Shown piece by piece: positions 1 to 13,067 of a stretch of DNA of 64,000 nt (positions are counted from its first letter, which is position 1; each line of letters opens with the position of its first letter). Location of the stretch: NCBI GenBank assembly GCA_032622095.1, contig CP136067.1:180392556-180456555 (forward strand). Direction: 5' to 3'. The notes beneath the pieces were generated by a model. That model was not told the origin of the DNA, ran no database searches, and saw only the letters and a program-made list of their open reading frames with translations. A program made the translations under genes and the position numbers. The DNA comes from Siphonodentalium dalli (lineage: Eukaryota; Mollusca; Scaphopoda; Gadilida; Siphonodentaliidae).

Positions 1-180
1 AGTGCTCGTCTCAGTTTAGACTCACACACCTGTCAAATGAGGCGATAATTGAGCCAAATCAGTATCGATAGCACGGGGACTTATTGCCATGATACCAAAA
101 ATCCGGAATTGAGTGATTGAGCACGCGTTCCATCTTCCAAACCGATATATTGAGAAATAGCCGTATGAGTCTTCTGTGTA

Positions 181-540
181 CGATAATAGTAAATCCCGGG
201 TATATATTAACTGCAAAATAACACCTTTTTAGACTCATGAGATATATTATTGTGCAAATAATTATAAAACATACTATGATACACGCGAAAGTATTGCCTG
301 TGTATTGTGTAACATTAAATTTGCACAATAATATATGTAACATATAATTATAATTATTGTGTAACATTATATTTGCACAATACTAATATTAATATATGGT
401 AACATATAATTATTGTGTAGTATTATAGTTGCACAATAATAATAATATATTGTGTAGCATTATATTTGCACAATAATATATCTCATGAGTCTAAAAATGT
501 GTTATTTTGCAGTTAATTTATACCCGGAATTTACTATTAT
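181..540. mobile_element. MITE family P, copy 1 (expanded core)
   Basis: Inverted repeat element. The left arm starts CGATAATAGTAAATC and contains ACACCTTTTTAGACTCATGA; the right arm at about 475-540 is its reverse complement with a few changes. The core (about 305-480) is four diverged units, roughly 50-57 bp each, of a motif GTGTAACATTATATTTGCAC. Copy 2 at 32721-32890 has only one such unit, so the core here has grown by tandem duplication. No coding capacity; the superfamily is not recognised. Confidence 0.8.
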
Positions 541-559
541 CTGCCAAACCGCAGATGAT

Positions 560-870
560 GCTCCTCCTGTTAAAGTGTTGTGAAACACTCCAGTAGAGTG
601 ATGAAATAGAAATAGAGAACAATCTTGCTCAAAGTAGTTATTTTTACAAATATTGTATCCAAATTAACTAAACACATCGTCATTCTTATAAATTAATTAA
701 ATAAAGTCGCTTTCGGTGGCGAAATCGTTTTCATTAGTTTATCGCCGAGATATGCGTCCCGAATCGAGAAGTAAATATTTACAATTGAGAGTAGTTCACA
801 CGATGTTTTCTATGGAGTGATACGGTCGATTTGCTTGAGATCTTCGGCGATGTTAATAGAATGCTACATT
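560..870 (+). repeat. Dispersed repeat family Q, copy 1
   Basis: About 300 bp that is nearly colinear with the reverse complement of 18690-18990 and with two separated blocks at 27515-27556 and 28480-28600. Shared landmarks are GTGAAACACT near the start, CAATCTTGCTCAA, TTAGTTTATCGCC, and GCGTCCCGAATCGAG followed by GTAAATATTT. No open frame is conserved between copies, so this is a noncoding repeat whose class I cannot assign. Confidence 0.7.
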
Positions 871-1445
871 CCTCCAATTGGCATAACGCCTGCATACCAA
901 CTTATCAGTTTCACGCACACGAACAAGTCCATACATAATATGCCTTTAAGTGGGCGACATGTTCCACACGATGCCGTACGTGGGAATCGTCACATGAGAA
1001 CCGTTGCAGTAAGTTATGAAGATGTGATCAGTATACTACCAGTTTATTTGGTAAAAATGTATAGCAAACTTTATATAGATTCCTGTACATCTAGTTAAAG
1101 ATGGTATATATCTTCCTAAATACGATTTATATAGTTTTCCGTGGTATAAAATAAGAAATATGAATAGAAGATGTCCGGAAATACATGTTACAAATTACAA
1201 AAATAGACGCAAACTTCACTTTATCCCACTTTATGTCGACAGAGTAGAACTCTATACAAAAGTTTCAAAAAAAAAAATAATAATTTTTCTGATCTTTTAG
1301 TTTAAACAGTATTTATTTTTCCCTCTATGGACATTCAGATAAATAATTACAATAGATACAAATTTAGAAGAAAAATGGGATTACATGGGATTTCTGATCT
1401 TTTGCTTTTTATTAAATTTTATGTATTTACTCAGTATTAGAAATG
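871..1445. other. No recognisable feature
   Basis: AT-rich sequence with an A-rich run near 1268. A 93-codon open frame starting at 817 lies partly in repeat Q, has no recognisable domain and is probably chance. Confidence 0.5.
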
Positions 1446-1482
1446 CCGACTTACGACTCGTTTTGATATGGCGGATCACATA
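1446..1482. mobile_element. Terminal fragment of palindromic MITE A
   Basis: CCGACTTACGACT followed by TTTTGATATGGCGGATCACA matches the right terminal repeat of the MITE A copies ending at 10828 and 57237. Only this end is present, about 85 bp from the start of the satellite. Confidence 0.65.
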
Positions 1483-1566
1483 CTAGTGTACTTTCCAACT
1501 ATAATTTTCTGTAAAATTATGTATATCTTTCTTCCTGATTATTTTAAATGATCAGTTTTATTGAAT

Positions 1567-4500
1567 TCACACACTTATATACACAATATCGCTGCATACT
1601 ACGGCATTTCTTTTCCATTAGTCCCTATGTGGTCCGGGGTATAATATGCCTACCGCCCCACACTTATACACACAATATCGCTGCATACTACGGCCTTTCT
1701 TTTCCATTAGTCCCTATGTGGTCCGGGGTATAATATGCCTACCGCCCCACACTTATACACACAGTATCGCTGCATACTACGGCATTTCTTTTGCATTAGT
1801 CCCTATGTGGGTCCGGGGTATAATATGCCTACCGCCCCACACTTATACACACAATATCGCTGCATACTACGGCATTTCTTTTGCATTAGTCCCTATGTGG
1901 TCCGGGGTATAATATGCCTACCACCCCACACTTATACACACAATATCGCTGCATACTACGGCATTTCTTGTCCATTAGTCCCTATGTGGTCCGGGGTATA
2001 ATATGCCTACCGCCCCACACTTATACACACAATATCGCTGCATACTACGGCATTTCTTTTGCATTAGTCCCTATGTGGTCCGGGGTATAATATGCCTACC
2101 GCCCCACACTTATACACACAATATCGCTGCATACTACGGCATTTCTTTTGCATTAGTCCCTATGTGGTCCGGGGTATAATATGCCTACCGCCCCACACTT
2201 ATACACACAATATCGCTGCATACTACGGCATTTCTTTTGCATTAGTCCCTATGTGGTCCGGGGTATAATATGCCTACCGCCCCACACTTTACACACAATA
2301 TCGCTGCATACTACGGCATTTCTTGTCCATTAGTCCCTATGTGGTCCGGGGTATAATATGCCTACCGCCCCACACTTATACACACAATATCGCTGCATAC
2401 TACGGCATTTCTTGTCCATTAGTCCCTATGTGGTCCGGGGTATAATATGCCTACCGCCCCACACTTTACACACAATATCGCTGCATACTACGGCATTTCT
2501 TTTCTATTAGTCCTTATGTGGGTCCGGGGTATAATATGCCTACCGCCCCACACTTATACACACAATATCGCTGCATACTACGGCATTTCTTTTCTATTAG
2601 TCCTTATGTGGGTCCGGGGTATAATATGCCTACCGCCCCACACTTATACACACACTATCGCTGCATACTACGGCATTTCTTTTCCATTAGTCCCTATGTG
2701 GGTCCGGGGTATAATATGCCTACCGCCCCACACTTATACACACAATATCGCTGCATACTACGGCATTTCTTTTCTATTAGTCCTTATGTGGGTCCGGGGT
2801 ATAATATACCTACCGCCCCACACTTATACACACAATATCGCTGCATACTACGGCATTTCTTTTCCATTAGTCCCTATGTGGGTCCGGGGTATAATATGCC
2901 TACCGCCCCACACTTATACACACAATATCGCTGCATACTACGGCATTTCTTTTCTATTAGTCCTTATGTGGGTCCGGGGTATAATATGCCTACCGCCCCA
3001 CACTTATACACACACTATCGCTGCATACTACGGCATTTCTTTTCCATTAGTCACTATGTGGTCCGGGGTATAATATGCCTACCGCCCCACACTTATACAC
3101 ACAATATCGCTGCATACAACGGCATTTCTTTTCCATTAGTCCCTATGTGGGTCCGGGGTATAATATGCCTACCGCCCCACACTTTACACACAATATCGCT
3201 GCATACTACGGCATTTCTTTTATATTAGTCCCTATGTGGGTCCGGGGTATAATATGCCTACCGCCCCACACTTATACACACAATATCGCTGCATATACTA
3301 CGGCATTTCTTTTCCATTAGTCACTATGTGGTCCGGGGTATAATATGCCTACCGCCCCACACTTATACACACAATATCGCTACATACTACGGCCTTTCTT
3401 TTCCATTAGTCCCTATGTGGTCCGGGGTATAATATGCCTACCGCCCCACACTTATACACACAATATCGCTACATACTACGGCATTTCTTTTCCATTAGTC
3501 CCTATGTGGTCCGGGGTATAATATGCCTACCGCCCCACACTTATATACACAATATCGCTACATACTACGGCCTTTCTTTTCCATTAGTCCCTATGTGGTC
3601 CGGGGTATAATATGCCTACCGCCCCACACTTATATACACAATATCGCTACATACTACGGCCTTTCTTTTCCACTAGTCCCTATGTGGTCCGGGGTATAAT
3701 ATGCCTACCGCCCCACACTTATACACACAATATCGCTGCATACTACGGCATTTATTTTCCATTAGTCCCTATGTTGGTCCGGGGTATAATATGCCTACCG
3801 CCCCACACTTATACACACAATATCGCTGCATACTACGGCATTTCTTTTCCATTAGTCCCTATGTGGTCCGGGGTATAATATGCCTACCGCCCCACACTTT
3901 ACACACAATATCGCTACATACTACGGCATTTCTTTTCCATTAGTCCCTATGTGGGTCCGGGGTATAATATGCCTACCGCCCCACACTGATACACACAATA
4001 TCGCTGCATACTATACGACATTTCTTTTCCATTAGTCCCTATGTGGGTCCGGGGTATAATATGCCTACCGCCCCACACTTATACACACAATATCGCTACA
4101 TACTACGGCATTTCTTTTCCATTAGTCCCTATGTGGGTCCGGGGTATAATATGCCTACCGCCCACACCTATACACACAATATCGCTGCATACTACGGCAT
4201 TTCTTTTCCATTAGTCCCTATGTGGGTCCGGGGTATAATATGCCTACCGCCCCATACTTTTACACACAATATCGCTACATACTACGGCATTTCTTTTCCA
4301 TTAGTCCCTATGTGGGTCCGGGGTATAATATGCCTACCGCCCACACCTATACACACAATATCGCTGCATACTACGGCATTTCTTTTCCATTAGTCCCTAT
4401 GTGGTCCGGGGTATAATATGCCTACCGCCCCACACTTATACACACAATATCGCTGCATACTACGGCATTTCTTTTCCATTAGTCCCTATGTGGGTCCGGG

Positions 4501-7500
4501 GTATAATATGCCTACCGCCCACACCTATACACACAATATCGCTGCATACTACGGCATTTCTTTTCCATTAGTCCCTATGTGGTCCGGGGTATAATATGCC
4601 TACCGCCCCACACTTATACACACAATATCGCTGCATACTACGTCATTTCTTTTCCATTAGTCCCTATGTGGTCCGGGGTATAATATGCCTACCGCCCCAC
4701 ACTTTACACACAATATCGCTGCATACTACGGCATTTCTTTTCTATTAGTCCTTATGTGGGTCCGGGGTATAATATGCCTACCGCCCCACACTTTACACAC
4801 AATATCGCTGCATACTACGGCATTTCTTTTCCATTAGTCCCTATGTGGGTCCGGGGTATAATATGCCTACCGCCCCACACTTATACACACAATATCGCTG
4901 CATACTACGGCATTTCTTTTCTATTAGTCCTTATGTGGGTCCGGGGTATAATATGCCTACCGCCCCACACTTATACACACAATATCGCTGCATACTACGG
5001 CATTTCTTTTCTATTAGTCCTTATGTGGGTCCGGGGTATAATATGCCTACCGCCCCACACTTATACACACAATATCGCTACATACTATACGGCATTTCTT
5101 TTCCATTAGTCCCTATGTGGTCCGGGGTATAATATGCCTACCGCCCCACACTTTACACACAATATCGCTGCATACTACGGCATTTCTTTTCTATTAGTCC
5201 CTATGTGGGTCCGGGGTATAATATGCCTACCGCCCCACACTTTACACACAATATCGCTGCATACTACGGCATTTCTTTTCCATTAGTCCCTATGTGGTCC
5301 GGGGTATAATATGCCTACCGCCCCACACTTATACACACAATATCGCTGCATACTACGGCATTTCTTTTCCATTAGTCCCTATGTGGTCCGGGGTATAATA
5401 TGCCTACCGCCCCACACTTATACACACAATATCGCTGCATACTACGGCATTTCTTTTCCATTAGTCCCTATGTGGTCCGGGGTATAATATACCTACCGCC
5501 CCACACTTATACACACAATATCGCTGCATACTACGGCATTTCTGTTCTATTAGTCACTATGTGGTCCGGGGTATAATATGCCTACCGCCCCACACTTATA
5601 CACACAATATCGCTGCATACTACGGCATTTCTTTTCTATTAGTCCTTATGTGGTCCGGGGTATAATATGCCTACCGCCCCACACTTATACACACAATATC
5701 GCTGCATACTACGGCATTTCTTTTCTATTAGTCCTTATGTGGTCCGGGGTATAATATACCTACCGCCCCACACTTATACACACAATATCGCTGCATACTA
5801 CGGCATTTCTTTTCTATTAGTCACTATGTGGTCCGGGGTATAATATGCCTACCGCCCCACACTTATACACACAATATCGCTGCATACTACGGCATTTCTT
5901 ATCTATTAGTCCTTATGTGGTCCGGGGTATAATATGCCTACCGCCCCACACTTATACACACAATATCGCTACATACTACGGCATTTCTTTTCCATTAGTC
6001 CCTATGTGGTCCGGGTATAATATGCCTACCGCCCCACATTTATACACACAATATCGCTGCATACTACGGAATTTCTTTTCTATTAGTCCTTATGTGGTCC
6101 GGGGTATAATATGCCTACCGCCCCACACTTATACACACAATATCGCTGCATACTACGGCATTTCTTTTCCATTAGTCCCTATGTGGGTCCGGGGTATAAT
6201 ATGCCTACCGCCCCACACTTATACACACAATATCGCTGCATACTACGGCATTTCTTTTCCATTAGTCCCTATGTGGGTCCGGGGTATAATATGCCTACCG
6301 CCCCACACTTATACACACAATATCGCTGCATACTACGGCATTTCTTTTCCATTAGTCCATATGTGGTCCGGGGTATAATATGCCTACCGCCCCACACTTA
6401 TACACACAATATCGCTACATACTACGGCATTTCTTTTCCATTAGTCCCTATGTGGTCCGGGGTATAATATGCCTACCGCCCCACACTTTACACACAATAT
6501 CGCTGCATACTACGGCATTTCTTTTCTATTAGTCCTTATGTGGGTCCGGTGTATAATATGCCTACCGCCCCACACTTATACACACAATATCGCTGCATAC
6601 TACGGCATTTCTTTTCTATTAGTCCCTATGTGGTCCGGGGTATAATATGCCTACCGCCCCACACTTATACACACAATATCGCTGCATACTACGGCATTTC
6701 TTTTCTATTAGTCCCTATGTGGTCCGGGGTATAATATGCCTACCGCCCCACACTTATACACACAATATCGCTGCATTCTACGGCATTTCTTTTCTATTAG
6801 TCCTTATGTGGGTCCGGGGTATAATATGCCTACCGCCCCACACTTTACACACAATATCACTGCATACTACGGCATTTCTTTTCTATTAGTCCCTATGTGG
6901 TCCGGGGTATAATATGCCTACCGCCCCACACTTATACACACAATATCGCTGCATACTACGGCATTTCTTTTCCATTAGTCCCTATGTGGTCCGGGGTATA
7001 ATATACCTACCGCCCCACACTTTACACACAATATCGCTGCATACTACGGCATTTCTTTTCTATTAGTCCCTATGTGGTCCGGGGTATAATATGCCTACCG
7101 CCCCACACTTATACACACAATATCGCTGCATACTACGGCATTTCTTTTCCATTAGTCCATATGTGGTGCGGGGTATAATATACCTACCGCCCCACACTTT
7201 ACACACAATATCGCTGCATACTACGGCATTTCTTTTCCATTAGTCCATATGTGGTGCGGGGTATAATATACCTACCGCCCCACACTTTACACACAATATC
7301 GCTGCATACTACGGCATTTCTTTTCCATTAGTCCCTATGTGGTCCGGGATATAATATGCCTACCGCCCCACACTTATACACACAATATCGCTGCATACTA
7401 CGGCATTTCTTTTCTATTAGTCCCTATGTGGGTCCGGGGTATAATATGCCTACCGCCCCACACTTATACACACAATATCGCTGCATACTACGGCATTTCT

Positions 7501-10150
7501 TTTCCATTATTCCCTATGTGGTCCGGGGTATAATATGCCTACCGCCCCACACTGATACACACAATATCGCTGCATACTATACGACATTTCTTTTCCATTA
7601 GTCCCTATGTGGTCCGGGGTATAATATGCCTACCGCCCCACACTGATACACACAATATCGCTGCATACTATACGACATTTCTTTTCCATTATTCCCTATG
7701 TGGTCCGGGGTATAATATGCCTACCGCCCCACACTGATACACACAATATCGCTGCATACTATACGACATTTCTTTTCCATTATTCCCTATGTGGTCCGGG
7801 GTATAATATGCCTACCGCCCCACACTGATACACACAATATCGCTGCATACTATACGACATTTCTTTTCCATTAGTCCCTATGTGGTCCGGGGTATAATAT
7901 GCCTACCGCCCCACACTTATACACACAATATCGCTGCATACTACGGCATTTCTTTTCCATTAGTCCATATGTGGTGCGGGGTATAATATACCTACCGCCC
8001 CACACTTTACACACAATATCGCTGCATACTACGGCATTTCTTTTCTATTAGTCCCTATGTGGTCCGGGATATAATATGCCTACCGCCCCACACTTATACA
8101 CACAATATCGCTGCATACTACGGCATTTCTTTTCTATTAGTCCCTATGTGGGTCCGGGGTATAATATGCCTACCGCCCCACACTTATACACACAATATCG
8201 CTGCATACTACGGCATTTCTTTTCCATTATTCCCTATGTGGTCCGGGGTATAATATGCCTACCGCCCCACACTGATACACACAATATCGCTGCATACTAT
8301 ACGACATTTCTTTTCCATTAGTCCCTATGTGGTCCGGGGTATAATATGCCTACCGCCCCACACTTATACACACAATATCGCTACATACTACGGCATTTCT
8401 TTTCCATTAGTCCCTATGTGGTCCGGGGTATAATATGCCTACCGCCCCACACTGATACACACAATATCGCTGCATACTATACGACATTTCTTTTCCATTA
8501 GTCCCTATGTGGGTCCGGGGTATAATATGCCTACCACCCCACACTTATACACACAATATCGCTACATACTACGGCATTTCTTTTCCATTAGTCCCTATGT
8601 GGTCCGGGGTATAATATACCTACCGCCCCACACTTATACACACAATATCGCTGCATACTACGGCATTTCTTTTCCATTAGTCCCTATGTGGGTCCGGGGT
8701 ATAATATGCCTACCGCCCCACACTTTACACACAATATCGCTGCATACTATACGACATTTCTTTTCCATTATTCCCTATGTGGTCCGGGGTATAATATGCC
8801 TACCACCCCACACTTATACACACAATATCGCTGCATACTACGGCATTTCTTTTCCATTAGTCCCTATGTGGGTCCGGGGTATAATATGCCTACCGCCCCA
8901 CACTTTACACACAATATCGCTGCATACTATACGACATTTCTTTTCCATTATTCCCTATGTGGTCCGGGGTATAATATGCCTACCGCCCCACACTTATACA
9001 CACAATATCGCTGCATACTACGACATTTCTTTTCCATTAGTCCCTATGTGGTCCGGGGTATAATATGCCTACCGCCCCACACTTATACACACAATATCGC
9101 TACATACTACGGCATTTCTTTTCCATTAGTCCCTATGTGGTCCGGGGTATAATATGCCTACCGCCCCACACTGATACACACAATATCGCTGCATACTATA
9201 CGACATTTCTTTTCCATTAGTCCCTATGTGGGTCCGGGGTATAATATGCCTACCACCCCACACTTATACACACAATATCGCTACATACTACGGCATTTCT
9301 TTTCCATTAGTCCCTATGTGGTCCGGGGTATAATATGCCTACCACCCCACACTTATACACACAATATCGCTGCATACTACGGCATTTCTTTTCCATTAGT
9401 CCATATGTGGGTCCGGGGTATAATATGCCTACCACCCCACACTTATACACACACTATCGCTGCATACTATACGACATTTCTTTTCCATTATTCCCTATGT
9501 GGTCCGGGGTATAATATGCCTACCGCCCACACTTATACACACACTATCGCTGCATACTACGGCATTTCTTTTCTATTAGTCCTTATGTGGTCCGGGGTAT
9601 AATATGCCTACCGCCCCACACTTATACACACAATATCGCTGCATACTACGGCATTTCTTTTCCATTAGTCCCTATGTGGTCCGGGGTATAATATGCCTAC
9701 CGCCCCACACTTATACACACAATATCGCTGCATACTACGGCATTTCTTTTCCATTAGTCCCTATGTGGGTCCGGGGTATAATATGCCTACCGCCCCACAC
9801 TTTACACACAATATCGCTGCATACTATACGACATTTCTTTTCCATTATTCCCTATGTGGTCCGGGGTATAATATGCCTACCGCCCCACACTGATACACAC
9901 AATATCGCTGCATACTACGGCATTTCTTTTCCATTAGTCCCTATGTGGTCCGGGGTATAATATGCCTACCGCCCCACACTTTACACACAATATCGCTGCA
10001 TACTATACGACATTTCTTTTCCATTATTCCCTATGTGGTCCGGGGTATAATATGCCTACCGCCCCACACTGATACACACAATATCGCTGCATACTACGGC
10101 ATTTCTTTTCCATTAGTCCCTATGTGGTCCGGGGTATAATATGCCCACCG
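1567..10150 (+). repeat. Satellite of 88-91 bp monomers, about 96 copies
   Basis: Head-to-tail array. Each monomer has GGTCCGGGGTATAATATGCC, CTACCGCCCCACACTTATAC, ACACAATATCGCTGCATACT, ACGGCATTTCTTTTCCATTA and GTCCCTATGTG. Length classes come from GTGG versus GTGGG at the join (89 or 90 bp), a shortened ACTTTACAC version (88 bp) and an ACTATACGACA version (about 91 bp). Variants are arranged in blocks: 7340-7600 recurs 720 bp later at 8060-8320 (eight monomers), and 180-bp dimers repeat around 8600-9050. The last monomer joins the LINE 5' UTR at CCGCCCCA near 10150. The many overlapping open frames here are a by-product of 90 being divisible by three and are not genes. A TATA-like GTATAATAT sits in every unit; whether it acts as a promoter is unknown. 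Confidence 0.97.
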
Positions 10151-11100
10151 CCCCACTGCGATGGGTAAGAATCCCCTAATGTGACACCCCGTTGTCATGA
10201 TATGTGGTGTAGGAGTCATGGGGGTACTATAGGGCGCAGTATCACGCGAAACATCGAACCGTGGAACGGCTTAGCTCGTGATCCTCTTTGTCTTATATCT
10301 CTTCAAGACGGTGGTTGAGATGACCCGGCTCAATCAATCGGCTACAGTCACATTTCTGCCATATGTGACCCGCCATATCAAATCCAGTCGGAAGTCGGGA
10401 TTTTTTTTACCCTGTGCCAATGCATTCTCTTGTATATGCGAGTCGACCATAGGTCGCCTCGCATATTATATAAGAGAATACATTGACATAACAATTTTTT
10501 ACAAATTTAATAATTTTTTATTGTATTCTTTAACAATTTTATAATTTCACCCATACAGAGCCCCAGACAAACATGAACAGACGACACTCTTCTAGATGCT
10601 TCTATATATGTGTGGGGCTCCCTGCAGGGTAATGGATGTTTTTTATTTTATGTCCTAAAAATTGTCAGAAACATTTATTTAAAAAAAATGATAAAAAATT
10701 GTTAGGCCAATGCATTCTCTTATATATGCGAGGCGACCTATGGTCGACTCGCATATATAAGATAATGCATTGGCACATGGTAAAAAAATCCCGACTTCCG
10801 ACTGGATTTGATATGGCGGGTCACATATGTTCTATTTTGTTTCTGGTGTCTAGTTATGTGTTCTGTTTTTCATGTCTGTTATTTCGCTCGTGTCATGTCT
10901 CTTTGCATTTCGTCTTTATGACTGTTCAATGGTTCAATCTTGTAATGTTCACGCCTGACTCACTGAGGTACCAGGAGGCTGCTATATACAGTGGCTAAAC
11001 GGATCACCGCTTCAGCTATGTATCAGTCTTTGGTCCGACTATTATTAGAAGATTAGTCCGAGGCGCCTGCTGGGCTAGTTGTCGATTAGCTGCTTTGCAT
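10131..11100 (+). mobile_element. LINE 5' UTR, plus strand, split by a MITE
   Basis: From the last satellite monomer to the ORF1 ATG this matches, on the opposite strand, the 5' region of the LINE at 43887-43329. Shared landmarks in the same order are CCGCCCCACTGCGATGGGTA, TTAGCTC, GGTCCTCTTTG-like, GGTTGAG.TGACCCG, then after the insertion TTCACGCCTG, GAGGTACC, GTGGCTAAACG and GGCTGCTGGGCTAGTTGTCG. The MITE at 10361-10828 interrupts the match. Position and orientation agree with ORF1 at 11101, so the satellite, UTR and ORF1 appear to belong to one element. Confidence 0.85.
10361..10828. mobile_element. Palindromic MITE A, copy 1
   Basis: Terminal inverted repeats of about 44 bp (start ATATGTGACCCGCCATATCA, then GTCGGAAGTCGGGATTTTT) enclose two 67-70 bp palindromes at 10417-10486 and 10707-10773. 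Each palindrome begins CCAATGCATTCTCTT and reads TATGCGAG, GTCGACC or GGCGACC at its centre. The 220 bp between them includes CAGAGCCCCAGACAAACATG. The element lies inside the LINE 5' UTR. A reverse-orientation copy with the same core is at 56833-57237. Noncoding. Confidence 0.9.
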
Positions 11101-11590
11101 ATGGCAACTAAAAAAAGTAAGGTTGACTAACCGCTAAGTTCCACCGAATAGCACCGATGTTGAGGTACATCCTCAGTACTTGGTACTTGGGTTTTGATCC
11201 GAATGTCAGGATAAAACTCTACAAAGCGTATCCAGACAATTAAAATATGTTAACCCGATCAGGACTGGGTCACTAAGTGACTCTCTTCTGACCGAATGTT
11301 CACGAAATATTCAAGCTGACGCTCTTGTGCAATTAACATTTATTGAACAAACACGAGTGTTGATTACTCATCACAAGACATTGAACAGTAACAGAGCTGT
11401 GTTGAGACCTCGTGATATAGCTTATTCTTCTGTGTCAGAGATATTGGCTGAGTTAGCACCACAGGGAGTTACAGAAGTCTGTAGATTTACAAAGTCGGAC
11501 AGTTAGTGGACAAAAAGTTCCTTTGAATATTTATCTTCTGACATTCAATCGGTGCGAACATCCACCGACATTGATAGGATAGGATATATG
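11101..11590 (+). pseudogene. Decayed LINE ORF1 (gag-like), 5' half
   Basis: The ATG lies in CATATGGCAACTAAAAAAAG, equivalent to the ORF1 start at 43328 on the other strand. Fragments that align to that ORF1 are YLGFDPNV (about 11184), TLNSNRAVLRPRDI (about 11380), SEILAELAPQGVTEV (about 11438) and, in another frame, VPLN.YLLTFNRCEHPP (about 11518-11570). A stop occurs after nine codons (MATKKSKVD), with further stops and frameshifts. Similarity ends near 11590, before the zinc-knuckle region, so the copy is both broken and truncated. In this family ORF1 makes an RNA-binding protein that packages the LINE transcript. It is not functional here. Confidence 0.85.
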
Positions 11591-12640
11591 ATATTTTATT
11601 TCACAATACATTATACATTAATACATTATAATATAAGTGAATTCGTATAAGCATTGTGTGGAGTGCCGTGGCCTATGATGGCCGTCTACCCGACACCTCT
11701 GACTGACAGAATACAATCAATAATGGCTACATAAAGAATTTAAATATTTCACTATAATTTTCAGATTAGATTAATATTTAAATTGGATTTAGATATAGAT
11801 ATGGATTCTAGCGAATTAAAAAATATGTTTAGTTGTATGGATAGAAATGGATATGAATGAATATGCAACGGTCAATTTTCTCAATAACAAGTTTTGGAGT
11901 ATGTTTTGGCTGCATTTACTAAGGGGAATTAATAAAACTTTGCTCACACACTATATGACGTCTGTTCAACAGTCGTTTAGAACAATAATAATCTGTTCGT
12001 TAAAACGCCAGTGTGTGAACAAACCACAACGCGCTAACTTATGAATAATTCAATTAAATATATTATTTGTTTATAACTGTCACAGTTGAATTCCCTTAGT
12101 ATATACAGCCAGGCATTGGACGAGATTTTGCAGGATATAAGTCTTAGTACTCGTGTAATTTTAGCATTTAAGGTAAGTGGCCAATAGACTATATATATTC
12201 GAAATATTTTTTATCATTTGTGTGTGCAATCAGGGCAGAATTTGTTTTTGCATTTTATTGGAATACCGGTTGATCAATTCTACACTCATTGAATGTTGGA
12301 TATATGTATAGTATGAAGATGGATTAAATGTCAGGGGTATGTCCATGGTCAGGAACATTGTAAAATATATATATATATATATTTATTTTTTTATTTTTTT
12401 TATTTTTTTTAATAACGCCGTTAAAACCTCCGCCAGGGTGCACCTAAATTTGGTTGAACTCAGTCCAGGGGTCTGGGAGAAAACCCAGGGACAGACAGAT
12501 CCTACTCTTTTATATAAATGTATTGATACCTTGTCATTTTCTAAAATCAGATTTTGCATTGACAAGTTGTCAATGCAAAATCTGATTTTAGAAAATACTT
12601 TACATATTTCGATGTACAACCTTGGTAATTTTATTTTATT
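11591..12640. other. Unassigned sequence between LINE ORF1 remnant and LINE-like tail
   Basis: AT-rich, with a small dyad GTGGCCTATGATGGCC near 11668, an alternating TA run near 12369 and a T-rich tract at about 12380-12410. A 65-codon frame at 11847 and frames around 12339-12689 have no recognisable domain; the latter reads through low-complexity sequence and a palindrome. If the tail at 12885 belongs to the same LINE, this stretch replaces its ORF2, but I see no reverse transcriptase motif. Confidence 0.4.
12536..12596. repeat. Perfect 61-bp palindrome with a 1-nt centre
   Basis: Two 30-base arms, ATTTTCTAAAATCAGATTTT plus GCATTGACAA and the exact complement, are separated by a single G. 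With such a short loop it would extrude as a cruciform or fold as a tight RNA hairpin. No copy was noticed elsewhere in the window. Confidence 0.9.
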
Positions 12641-12885
12641 TATTTGCCATTGTGTATTCTTGTACTATTTTTTGCGTGTTATATTATGATGGTACACAAG
12701 TCAGTTTTTGAATTTATATTCCTGACTCCAAGCGGAATAATTAACTCTTGTGTGGTTTTATTTGTACATAGCTCGTAGTTTTAATCTAATCTACAGTTTT
12801 TACTGTCTGATTTTTCTTCGCTACGATCGTTGTTACCTGATTTTGTTCTAAAACGACGTTACACCTTCAATCAATCAATATTTTC
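12640..12885 (+). mobile_element. LINE-like 3' UTR and tail
   Basis: Ends in TAAAACGACGTTACACC followed by TCAATCAATCAAT. The LINE on the minus strand ends similarly at 41674 (TAAAACGACGTAAAATCC then AACCAAACAAA). This combination of a conserved AAAACGACGT block and a short tandem tail is common at the 3' ends of jockey/CR1-type LINEs in invertebrates. It may be the 3' end of the element whose ORF1 is at 11101, but no intervening ORF2 is visible, so the link is inferred. Confidence 0.5.
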
Positions 12886-13067
12886 TATTTTATACATGTG
12901 TTGTTTACACCAATGCATTGTAGATATAAATATGCAATGCATGTGTGCGGTTCTTGTATCAGAAATAAGGTTATAACGATGTTGTATGTTGTGCGACGTT
13001 TGGCGTTCTCCGTTATGAACCGACAGAACTTCCATTGTCTATGTTTTGGTTTGCGCCATTCTGGGTC

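Noticed and set aside
1548-10139. About 25 overlapping plus-strand open frames of 60-236 codons rich in ICLPPHTYTHNIAAYYG and similar
   Set aside because: They are translations of 90-bp satellite monomers in different frames. Frames end wherever an 88, 89 or 91-bp monomer occurs, and no frame is favoured.
12339-12689. 116-codon plus-strand frame
   Set aside because: Made of a TA repeat, a T-rich tract and a perfect palindrome; no domain.
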